From assembly GCA_016292255.1 (NCBI GenBank), contig JAEEZZ010000096.1, positions 1 to 37,826 on the forward strand: a DNA stretch of 37,826 nt, read 5' to 3'. This document shows, one piece after another, positions 23,813 to 30,558 of the stretch; the first letter of the stretch is position 1, and each line of letters begins with the position of its first letter. The notes beneath the pieces are model-generated. The model searched no databases. It was not told the DNA's origin and saw only the letters and a program-made list of their open reading frames with translations. The position numbers and the translations under genes were made by a program. The stretch comes from Oscillospiraceae bacterium (GTDB lineage Bacteria; Bacillota; Clostridia; Oscillospirales; Oscillospiraceae).

Positions 23813-25260
23813 TCATAAAATCTATCCACATTAAAGAAGGCTTATACAGTCGTTTTATTGAGTTTTCTGACAATGCCAATTTAATACACAGCAAACAAAA
23901 CAGCAAAGGAAAAACGACGCTCCTCAGATTTTTGCTATATTCGCTTGGTTATAATATTCCAAACACTAAAAAAATTAAGTTTGAACGCTGTGAGGTCGAA
24001 ACTGTTATTTTTTCAGAAAAGTATGGTGACGCTACACTTGCAAGATTCAATAGTAACAGTATCATTCTATCAAGTGATAGTGTCCGCCAGACTTATGTCC
24101 TTCCAGAGCAGCTGCAAGAGCTTCACGGTTTATTATTCGGGACAGATAATGCCGATGTGTTAGATAATCTTCTCGGTGCTTTCTATATAGATCAAGAGAA
24201 GGGGTGGACGCTGCTTAATAGAGGTGTTGCCATAGGCAGTATTCATTTCAAAATTGAGGATTTAATTCGCGGTCTGTCAGGAATAGATTGCTCAAAATTA
24301 ATTCGACAAGAAGAAAAGCTGTTAAGAGAGCTAAATAAATATAGGCAGATGTTCAGTGTCGCAAAATACCAAGAGACCATTGAAGTCGACAGCGGTTCCC
24401 TTGCAGTAGAGCACTATGAGGATAGGCTTGATGCAGATTTAGAACAGTTAAAAATCCAGCAGAACAGGCTAAAGAAAGAATTGAAAAGACTTGACCGGAC
24501 AATAAAGGATAACAAGCAGTTTGCAACATTTATAGCTGAGATGAAACTGCTTGTCAAGGGACCAGATGGAACAGCAATTCCTGTAACAGCAGATAATATT
24601 GTTGGCTTTGATGATAATTTCGAGTACCTTATAACAAAGCACAAGCTAATCTCCTCCGAGCTTGCCTTGGTTCTATCTGCAATTGCTTCTCATGAGGATC
24701 AGATGAGAGCAGAAAACGAGCAAATGTCTTTTTGGGAGTCTGAAACAATGGTACAAGCCTTTGACAGAAGAATTGCAGCGCTTCAAATAAATGCGGTCCC
24801 AATTGAGAAAGAAATAAGAAAAATAGAAAGCGAATTAAAAGCGGTGCGCCAAGCTATCACAGAAAACACCAAAGCCAACAATCCTGTTGTTACTTCTCTT
24901 TATCGAAATATGGTTAAATATGCGAGTGAATTAGGCGTTGGAGACGAAGAGACAATTGCAGCGAGGTATTTATTTACTTCTAATCTTAGAGAGCTTTCCG
25001 GGGCAGTTTTACACAAAACAGTATTTGCATTTCGTTTGGCGTATATCATTGAGATAGAGCGAGCTATTGGCATTAAATTACCGCTAATACTTGATTCTCC
25101 AAGCGGCAAAGAAGTTGACCAAGAAAACATCAAGTTGATGATGAACATTCTCAAAAGGGATTTCTCTGATCATCAAATTATCATCGCATCAATTAATATG
25201 TACGATTTTGATCCGCTGAATATTATTGAGATAATAAACCGTCTGATTGAGTTCGAATAA
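23809..25260 (+). CDS. SMC/Rad50-like ABC ATPase of the two-gene defence system
   Basis: A 483-residue ATPase with head-coil-head order. The N-terminal Walker A-like loop is SKQNSKGKTTLL (residues 28-39), with Asn-Ser in place of the usual Asn-Gly. A coiled coil rich in Glu, Lys and Leu spans about 165-370, with a break near 235-290. The C-terminal Walker B is LPLILDSPSGKEVD near 424; the residue after the conserved Asp is Ser, so the usual catalytic Glu is not where expected. This LDSP type is seen in ABC-three-component and related conflict ATPases. It is short compared with LmuB or Rad50. It is coupled to the nuclease-like gene by an ATGA overlap. Likely role: sensing DNA ends or structures and controlling the nuclease. 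Confidence 0.75.
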   Translation: MIIKSIHIKEGLYSRFIEFSDNANLIHSKQNSKGKTTLLRFLLYSLGYNIPNTKKIKFERCEVETVIFSEKYGDATLARFNSNSIILSSDSVRQTYVLPEQLQELHGLLFGTDNADVLDNLLGAFYIDQEKGWTLLNRGVAIGSIHFKIEDLIRGLSGIDCSKLIRQEEKLLRELNKYRQMFSVAKYQETIEVDSGSLAVEHYEDRLDADLEQLKIQQNRLKKELKRLDRTIKDNKQFATFIAEMKLLVKGPDGTAIPVTADNIVGFDDNFEYLITKHKLISSELALVLSAIASHEDQMRAENEQMSFWESETMVQAFDRRIAALQINAVPIEKEIRKIESELKAVRQAITENTKANNPVVTSLYRNMVKYASELGVGDEETIAARYLFTSNLRELSGAVLHKTVFAFRLAYIIEIERAIGIKLPLILDSPSGKEVDQENIKLMMNILKRDFSDHQIIIASINMYDFDPLNIIEIINRLIEFE

Positions 25261-25280
25261 TATAGAAATATATAAATGAT

Positions 25281-25328
25281 TTTTTTGCCAATTCTTTGAA
25301 GCCATAATAGCTGCGGGTTGGCAAAAAA
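25281..25328. repeat. 11-bp inverted repeat between the SMC-like and OLD-like genes
   Basis: TTTTTTGCCAA (25281-25291) and TTGGCAAAAAA (25318-25328), perfect, 26-base loop. It could end transcription of the long operon or form part of a leader for the next gene. Confidence 0.7.
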
Positions 25329-25329
25329 C

Positions 25330-25378
25330 TGCACAGCTTCTCGGTTTATATATTTGAATGATGCGAATATGCTGTGCA
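25330..25378. repeat. 8-bp inverted repeat upstream of the OLD-like gene
   Basis: TGCACAGC (25330-25337) and GCTGTGCA (25371-25378), perfect, 33-base AT-rich loop. It follows the previous inverted repeat with one base between. Confidence 0.6.
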
Positions 25379-25440
25379 ACACTTTAATCTGCGTTTTATA
25401 TTTTCTGTATTGCGTCGTAGAATTTGCAGGAGAATTCTAA

Positions 25441-27021
25441 ATGTACAAACTAAAATCAATAGTTTTTCAGAATCACCCTATTCTTGGTAATCTTTCACTG
25501 GATTTTTGCGATCAAGATGGAAAGCCCGTTGATACAGTTATTTTGGCGGGTGAAAACGGCGCTGGAAAAAGCACGTTGTTAGATGCACTATATACATTCA
25601 TCAGCGGAAAAGCTGATTTCAAAGTCATTGCAGAATATGCGTTGGATACCGCGGAAATATCATTTAATGCTGCAACATCGCACAATCTTTATAATCAACT
25701 GCTAAATTTGAATGCAGGAAAAAACCAGGACGCTTGGCACAACAATACGGACGGTCATCTAGATATACGTCCTATGGCTGGAATTTATTCTGATATTGAT
25801 ATCAATTTCAATGCAAAAGAAGTATCCTCTATTACCTCTATGGGGTTAGACTCTGTAGTAGAATCACAACGATCTAACAGCAATCTACCGACCCAAATTA
25901 ATCAACTAATTATTGACATTCAAGCTTTAGATGATGCTGATATTGCAAATGCTGTTCGAAAAAACCCAGAAGGTCGATATTTGAAAGGTACTATAGATGA
26001 ACGAATGTCGCGTTTTACAAATGCATTTAGTCGTATGTTTGATAATTTATCCTATAGCAGAATAATAACTGAGAAAAGACGGAAAACAATTCTGTTCCAA
26101 AAAAACGGCATTGAAATTCCAATTGAAGCATTAAGTTCGGGAGAAAAGCAAGTTGTCTACAGAGGTTGCTTTTTGTTAAAAGATGTTAATGCATTAAATG
26201 GGGCGTTTGTATTTATTGATGAACCTGAAATCAGTCTTCACCCTACATGGCAGATGAGAATCATGGATTATTACAAGAGTATTTTTACAAATGCAAAAGG
26301 GGTTCAGACTTCGCAACTATTTGTCGCAACCCACTCTCCATTTATTATTCATAATGAAACACGGAAAAACGACAAAGTTATTGTCCTTTCCCGAGATATC
26401 AATGGAACTATTATTGTAAAAGATAAGCCCGAGTATTATAAATGCACTTCAATAGAGCTAATAAAGGATGCGTTTTCTATTAGCCATTTCCAGTTTGATA
26501 AGCCAACAGTTTTTTTAGAGGGTAGAACAGACGAAGAATATTTTAAAAAAGCTTGTGAAGTCTTTGGCTTTGACATTCCCTTTCAGTTTAAATGGATCGG
26601 ATTCTTGGATGATAATAATACTGAGCATTTTACCGGGAGTTCGTCTTTGAATCAAGCTTATAATTTTCTTGCTGGCCAAGAGATAAAATGTAAAACTGTT
26701 TTTCTGTTTGATTGTGATACCAACAAAAATGAGTTTCAAACGAGAAACCTATATGTCCGAAGAATGCCATATTTTGAAAACTCAAAAAAGATGAAAAAAG
26801 GCATCGAAAATGCCTTGGTGTTAGATGATATAGACATATCCTCTTTCTACAAATCGAAGGAAAAAGAAGGAGATTATGGTGAACGCAAAATTATTACTGA
26901 GTTTTTGAAAATGGATTGTTGCAGATTTATTTGTTCTCTTAATCACGCGACTTTGGAAACAGTCTTTATTCATCTAAAAGAAACCATTATGAGCTTGACT
27001 ACGCTTTTTTCTGAGGAGTAA
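25441..27021 (+). CDS. OLD-family ATP-dependent nuclease (ABC ATPase plus TOPRIM)
   Basis: A 526-residue protein. The ABC-type ATPase shows Walker A GENGAGKST (37-45), signature LSSGEKQ near 231, Walker B FVFIDEPEISLHP near 256 and the switch ATHSP near 295. A TOPRIM-like region follows, with FLEGRTDEEYF near 358 (the conserved Glu) and FLFDCDTN near 421 (the DxD). This is the arrangement of OLD-family nucleases, known from phage P2 Old, and of related defence ATPases. No UvrD-like helicase gene follows, so it is not a Gabija-type pair. AGGAG lies eight bases upstream. An AriA/PARIS-like or retron-type ATPase is a less likely alternative. It probably has its own promoter in the structured 180-bp gap upstream. 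Confidence 0.82.
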   Translation: MYKLKSIVFQNHPILGNLSLDFCDQDGKPVDTVILAGENGAGKSTLLDALYTFISGKADFKVIAEYALDTAEISFNAATSHNLYNQLLNLNAGKNQDAWHNNTDGHLDIRPMAGIYSDIDINFNAKEVSSITSMGLDSVVESQRSNSNLPTQINQLIIDIQALDDADIANAVRKNPEGRYLKGTIDERMSRFTNAFSRMFDNLSYSRIITEKRRKTILFQKNGIEIPIEALSSGEKQVVYRGCFLLKDVNALNGAFVFIDEPEISLHPTWQMRIMDYYKSIFTNAKGVQTSQLFVATHSPFIIHNETRKNDKVIVLSRDINGTIIVKDKPEYYKCTSIELIKDAFSISHFQFDKPTVFLEGRTDEEYFKKACEVFGFDIPFQFKWIGFLDDNNTEHFTGSSSLNQAYNFLAGQEIKCKTVFLFDCDTNKNEFQTRNLYVRRMPYFENSKKMKKGIENALVLDDIDISSFYKSKEKEGDYGERKIITEFLKMDCCRFICSLNHATLETVFIHLKETIMSLTTLFSEE

Positions 27022-27067
27022 CTCCCCCCTAACTCACAGAGACCTTGAATGTATGTGGCATATGGTA

Positions 27068-27096
27068 TTGACAAAAAACAAAATGTTGTGTATAAT
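27068..27096 (+). promoter_or_regulatory. Consensus promoter of hicAB
   Basis: TTGACA (27068-27073), 17-bp spacer, TATAAT (27091-27096): a perfect sigma-70-type promoter. Confidence 0.92.
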
Positions 27097-27102
27097 AGAA
27101 CC

Positions 27103-27121
27103 GTAACTGAAATTTAGTTAC
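27103..27121. promoter_or_regulatory. Probable HicB operator
   Basis: A 19-bp palindrome with one mismatched pair, GTAACT at 27103 and AGTTAC at 27116 around an AT core. It lies just after the -10 element and before the hicA ribosome binding site, as expected for autorepression by an RHH-type antitoxin. Confidence 0.72.
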
Positions 27122-27136
27122 ATAAAGGAGGTTGCC

Positions 27137-27394
27137 ATGCCGAAGAAAGACCAACTTTGGAAGAAGCTCTTTGCCGCCAGGATCCCGAGGAATTTCACGA
27201 CTGCCGATCTGGACGCGCTGATGAGCAAATGCGACTGTGAAAAATTCTACGGCGGGCGCGGCTCAGCCATTGCCTATGTCCACAAGAAGACCGGGCGGGT
27301 GTTGATGTTTGACGGGCCTCATCCGGGCAATGAGCTGTACATCTATCAGGTGAAGAAGGTACGGGAGTTTCTGCAGTCTCTCGATGAAGAATAG
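27137..27394 (+). CDS. hicA: HicA-family toxin (mRNA interferase)
   Basis: An 85-residue protein with the HicA double-stranded-RNA-binding-like fold: the start KLFAARIPRNFTTADLDALM, the central GRGSAIAYVHKKTGRVLMF, and the C-terminal GPHPGNELYIYQVKKVREFL, which holds the PHPGNE motif of the family. The usual G-S-H motif in the centre reads GSA here, so the catalytic histidine may be the one in YVHKK or in PHPG. AAGGAGG is five bases upstream of the ATG. HicA toxins cleave mRNA in the absence of HicB. The toxin gene comes first, as is common for hicAB. Confidence 0.86.
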   Translation: MPKKDQLWKKLFAARIPRNFTTADLDALMSKCDCEKFYGGRGSAIAYVHKKTGRVLMFDGPHPGNELYIYQVKKVREFLQSLDEE

Positions 27395-27404
27395 GAGGGA
27401 TCTT

Positions 27405-27767
27405 ATGTCTGATCTGTTGGAATACAAAGGCTATCACGGCACAGTCGAGTACTCTGCTGAGGACGGCATCCTCTGCGGCTCTGTGTTTGGCGTCAACGAT
27501 TCTTTGAACTACCACGGCATGGGCCTGGAAGAGTTGGAGGCATCTTTCCATAGCTGCGTTGACAATTATCTTTCGCTCTGTGCGCAGATCGGCAAGCAGC
27601 CTGAAAAAGAGTTCAAGGGCTGCTTCAACGTCCGTATTGCGCCGGAGCTGCACCGTGCTGCCGCTCTTGCTGCCGCGAAGGAAGGCTGTTCTTTGAATCA
27701 ATGGATCTCCGAAGCGGTCAGAGAACGCACTCGAAAAGTTGCATCCTATCAACAGCCGCGGGCGTAG
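27405..27767 (+). CDS. hicB: HicB-family antitoxin
   Basis: A 120-residue antitoxin. Residues 1-65 form the partial RNase H-like HicB fold that binds the toxin (EYKGYHGTVEYSAEDG, then GMGLEELEASFHSCVDNYL). Residues about 74-110 are a ribbon-helix-helix DNA-binding domain (GCFNVRIAPELHRAAALAA, LNQWISEAVRERT). The ATG at 27405 has AGGAGG six bases upstream and lies ten bases after hicA. The RHH domain is expected to bind the palindrome at 27103-27121. Confidence 0.9.
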   Translation: MSDLLEYKGYHGTVEYSAEDGILCGSVFGVNDSLNYHGMGLEELEASFHSCVDNYLSLCAQIGKQPEKEFKGCFNVRIAPELHRAAALAAAKEGCSLNQWISEAVRERTRKVASYQQPRA

Positions 27768-27784
27768 TGTTCCGCTGGCTGGTA

Positions 27785-27815
27785 GTCTTTGATTACTGCG
27801 TCGCAGATTTTGACC
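27785..27815 (+). repeat. Island repeat R, copy 3
   Basis: 31 bp with 28 matches to 14040-14070; it contains the short palindrome CTGCGTCGCAG. It lies 18 bp after hicB. Confidence 0.6.
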
Positions 27816-27886
27816 GGCATGATTTCGCTGAAAACTGCTTGACCCGGATCGCGTCGTGAATATGGGTTTTGCGGTACGGTGAGACT

Positions 27887-27907
27887 TGACCCAAACCGTG
27901 ACCCAAA
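27887..27907. repeat. Integrase arm-type repeats, right end (TGACCCAAA)
   Basis: TGACCCAAA at 27887-27895 and 27899-27907, 12 bp apart, the reverse complement of the pair at 12581-12601. Confidence 0.65.
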
Positions 27908-28031
27908 CGCGGAAACGAGCCGATGGAATCAGCGGAGCGGAGACCAGATCCGGCTCGCAAAACCGGCTAAAACACCCGGCAGAAAGGGCCGGATAGGGCC
28001 ATAGAGCAGGGTGCGGAAGCTTGGACGAACG

Positions 28032-28077
28032 TTCGTAATCAGCAGGTCGCCGGTTCAAGTCCGGCCAGTAGCTCCAC
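28032..28077. repeat. attR: 46-bp copy of the tRNA-Thr 3' part
   Basis: Identical to 12445-12490. Only the anticodon loop, T arm, acceptor 3' strand and CCA are present, so this copy is not a functional tRNA. Confidence 0.93.
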
Positions 28078-28078
28078 G

Positions 28079-28114
28079 AAGCCCCGGATTTCGGCAGAAA
28101 TCCGGGGCTTTGTG
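28079..28114 (+). terminator. Original terminator of tRNA-Thr, displaced by the island
   Basis: A perfect 14-bp stem (AAGCCCCGGATTTC at 28079-28092, GAAATCCGGGGCTT at 28097-28110), loop GGCA, then TTTGTG after the stem. It directly follows attR. Confidence 0.85.
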
Positions 28115-28185
28115 CGTCAAAAAGCGGTCAAAGACATTCCGTTCCGACATCACAGAAAACACACACAAATTTCGCCCACCGGCGC

Positions 28186-28214
28186 TTGCTTGAATTTGTG
28201 AAAAATGGTATACT
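28186..28214 (+). promoter_or_regulatory. Promoter of the symporter gene
   Basis: TTGCTT (28186-28191), 17-bp spacer, TATACT (28209-28214) with TGG before it. Confidence 0.65.
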
Positions 28215-28252
28215 GATACAGCGACCTAATAATTATTGAACGGAGTGAACGT

Positions 28253-29482
28253 ATGAAGAAAAGGAAAAAGCTGTCCCTGGCGGCGCAGATCTTCATCGCG
28301 CTGCTTCTGGGCATCGTCGTGGGCGTATGCCTGACGAAGAACGCCAACATCGCCACCTCCTACATCAAGCCCTTCGGTACGATTTTCCTCAACCTGATCA
28401 AGTGGGTCGTCACGCCGCTGGTCTTTTTCTCCATCATGGCCGGCGTTATCTCCATGCGCGACATCCGCAAGGTCGGCTCCATCGGCGTCAAGACCATCGT
28501 CTACTACATGGTCACCACGGCCTTTGCCATTACCATCGGTCTGATCCTGGCCAACATCTTCAAGAGCTTCTTCCCGGTGCTCCAGACGTCAGATCTGAGC
28601 TACGAGGCCTCGGAGCCGGTCAACTTCATGGACACCCTGGTGGGGATCTTCCCCTCCAACTTCCTCAAGCCCTTTGTCGAGGCAAATATGCTGCAGATCA
28701 TCGTGGCCAGCATTGTCATCGGCTTCGCGCTGCTGCTCATTAAGGACAAGCACGCCGACATGGAATTCAAGCTGGTGGATATCCTCAACGACACCTTCCT
28801 CAAGGCCATGGAGCTGATCGTGAAGCTCTCGCCCATCGGCGTGTTCTGCCTGATCTGCCCGGTGGTGGCCGAGAACGGCCCCGCAGTCCTGGGCTCCCTT
28901 GCAAAGGTCCTGCTGGTGGCCTACATCGGTTATATCCTCCATGCGATCATCGTATATTCCCTCTCCGTCCGGACGCTGGCAGGCTTGAGCCCGCTGAAAT
29001 TCTTCAAGGGGATGCTGCCCGCCATCATGTTTGCTTTTTCCTCCGCCTCCTCTGTGGGCTCCCTGCCCATCAACATGGAGTGCTCGGAGAAGCTGGGCGC
29101 GGATAAGGACATCTCCTCCTTCGTTCTGCCCCTGGGAGCGACCATCAACATGGACGGCACCGCCATCTATCAGGGCGTGTGCGCCATCTTCATTGCCTCC
29201 TGCTTCGGCATCAGCCTGACTCTGACGCAGATGCTGAGCATCATCCTCACCGCGACGCTGGCGTCCATCGGTACCGCCGGCGTGCCCGGCGCCGGCATGG
29301 TCATGCTGGCGATGGTGCTGCAGTCCGTGGGTCTGCCGGTGGAGGGCATCGCCCTGGTCGCCGGTGTGGATCGCATTTTTGACATGGGCAGGACCACCGT
29401 CAACATTGTGGGCGACGCCTCCTGCTCCATCATCGTCACCGCGCTGGAAAAGCGCAAGGCCGCCAAGGCCGCGGCAAAATAA
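28253..29482 (+). CDS. Dicarboxylate/amino acid:cation symporter (DAACS family)
   Basis: A 409-residue transporter of the GltP/DctA/SstT family. The family signatures are present: the serine-rich loop FAFSSASSVGSLPI near residue 263, the sodium/substrate motif NMDGTAIYQG near 300, GTAGVPGAG near 343, and DMGRTTVNIVGD in the last helix near 380. Eight membrane segments plus two re-entrant loops are expected. It imports glutamate, aspartate, serine/threonine or C4-dicarboxylates with Na+ or H+; the substrate is not clear. GGAG lies seven bases upstream of the ATG. Transcribed alone, between its own promoter and a terminator. Confidence 0.93.
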   Translation: MKKRKKLSLAAQIFIALLLGIVVGVCLTKNANIATSYIKPFGTIFLNLIKWVVTPLVFFSIMAGVISMRDIRKVGSIGVKTIVYYMVTTAFAITIGLILANIFKSFFPVLQTSDLSYEASEPVNFMDTLVGIFPSNFLKPFVEANMLQIIVASIVIGFALLLIKDKHADMEFKLVDILNDTFLKAMELIVKLSPIGVFCLICPVVAENGPAVLGSLAKVLLVAYIGYILHAIIVYSLSVRTLAGLSPLKFFKGMLPAIMFAFSSASSVGSLPINMECSEKLGADKDISSFVLPLGATINMDGTAIYQGVCAIFIASCFGISLTLTQMLSIILTATLASIGTAGVPGAGMVMLAMVLQSVGLPVEGIALVAGVDRIFDMGRTTVNIVGDASCSIIVTALEKRKAAKAAAK

Positions 29483-29537
29483 CGATCCGCGAAACGCTCT
29501 TCCGGATCGTTCGGGATCTGAGCGCGCAACCCGGTAT

Positions 29538-29594
29538 AAATCAAGCTGAGAAGAAGGACCGAAAACGTCCTTTCCTCTCAGCTTGATTTTTGCT
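29538..29594. terminator. Terminator of the symporter gene, possibly bidirectional
   Basis: A 13-bp stem (AAATCAAGCTGAG at 29538-29550, CTCAGCTTGATTT at 29577-29589) with further inner pairing (GGAC/GTCC), then TTTTTGC. It lies between convergent genes. Confidence 0.85.
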
Positions 29595-29637
29595 TTGACG
29601 GCGCAGGCGCGACAAAAAGCGTCCCGAGCCCCAGCGC

Positions 29638-30516
29638 CTATGGGGCAAACAGGCTTGTCTGGGGGCAGGGCTCCGGCAGCTCCCCGATGAACCGGAAGCA
29701 GGCCTCCGGGGTCGAAAGCAGGCCGTTTTCCCTGCAGATCTTCTGAAACAGCGCACGCAGCGCCCCGGCCCGGGGGCTGGGCAGCTGGTAGGCGTTTCCG
29801 TATTCCCGGATATACCGCTCCTTCAGCCCCGGAAAGTGCCTGTCCAGGGCTGCGTAGTAGTATTCCCGGTCTCCGTCCCGCAGGGTCATGCCCATGCCGA
29901 AGTCGATCACGCCCCTGACCCCCACCCGGGCGCATTCCTCCAGGATGGCAAGGACGTTTTCTTCGGTATCGTTGAGATAGGGCAGGATGGGCGTCAGCCA
30001 CACCACGGTGGGGATGCCCCGCTCCCGCAGGGCGGCCAGGACTTCGATCCGCCGCCTGGTGTTGCAGACCCCCGGCTCCAGGATCCGGCACAGACCGTCG
30101 TCATAGGTGGTTAGGGTCATCTGCACCACGCATTTGGCGGAGCGGTGGATCGCCTCCAGCAGGTCGATGTCCCGCAAGACCAGGTCTGATTTCGTCTGGA
30201 CCGACGCGCCGAAGCCGTAGCGGTGAATGATCTCCAGGCAGCTTCGGGTCAGACCCAGGGACGCCTCGCAGGGCATATAGGGATCCGACATGGACCCGGT
30301 GCCGATCACACAGCGCCGCTTTTTGGCCCGCAGGGCCTGTTCCAGCAGAGCCGGGGCGTTTCGCTTCACCGCAACGTCCTCAAAGGGATGGTCGAAGCGG
30401 TAGCACCGGCTCCTGCTGTCGCAGTAGATGCAGCCGTGGGTACAGCCCCGGTAGATATTCATTCCGCAGTAGTCTCCCGTTCCCGTCAGGATCCCCTTTG
30501 CCTCCACAAAATGCAC
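29638..30516 (-). CDS. SPL-family radical SAM protein
   Basis: A 292-residue radical SAM protein. The FeS cluster motif CxxxCxxC is at RGCTHGCIYCDSRS (cysteines 25, 29 and 32). The region after it (GTGSMSDPYMPCE, then LTRSCLEIIHRYG) and the C-terminal part fit the spore photoproduct lyase-like (SPL) group, formerly annotated Rv2578c-type. True SplB has an additional cysteine near the C terminus, and this one is shorter, so DNA repair activity is not assured. The start is GTG at 30516, preceded by AGGAAAGGGGG. The gene is 42 bp downstream of the tetR-type gene on the same strand and may be co-transcribed with it. Confidence 0.82.
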   Translation of the reverse strand: MHFVEAKGILTGTGDYCGMNIYRGCTHGCIYCDSRSRCYRFDHPFEDVAVKRNAPALLEQALRAKKRRCVIGTGSMSDPYMPCEASLGLTRSCLEIIHRYGFGASVQTKSDLVLRDIDLLEAIHRSAKCVVQMTLTTYDDGLCRILEPGVCNTRRRIEVLAALRERGIPTVVWLTPILPYLNDTEENVLAILEECARVGVRGVIDFGMGMTLRDGDREYYYAALDRHFPGLKERYIREYGNAYQLPSPRAGALRALFQKICRENGLLSTPEACFRFIGELPEPCPQTSLFAP

Positions 30517-30558
30517 GGCAGCCGCCCCCTTTCCTGTTTTCAGATCCCGGGCCGTCCG

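Larger units (their letters stand above)
27768..28185. other. Right end of the island, no genes
   Basis: Holds repeat R copy 3 (27785-27815), the right-hand arm-type repeats (27887-27907), attR (28032-28077) and the original tRNA terminator (28079-28114). The long minus-strand frame 27195-28058 runs antisense to hicAB and is not a gene. Confidence 0.7.

Noticed and set aside
25441..27021. Gabija GajA, PARIS or a retron ATPase
   Set aside because: No UvrD-like helicase, AriB-like or reverse transcriptase gene is next to it. It is best kept as OLD-like until phylogeny is done.
28032..28077. A second tRNA gene
   Set aside because: Only the 3' part is present; the acceptor 5' strand and D arm are missing. 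It is the attR copy.
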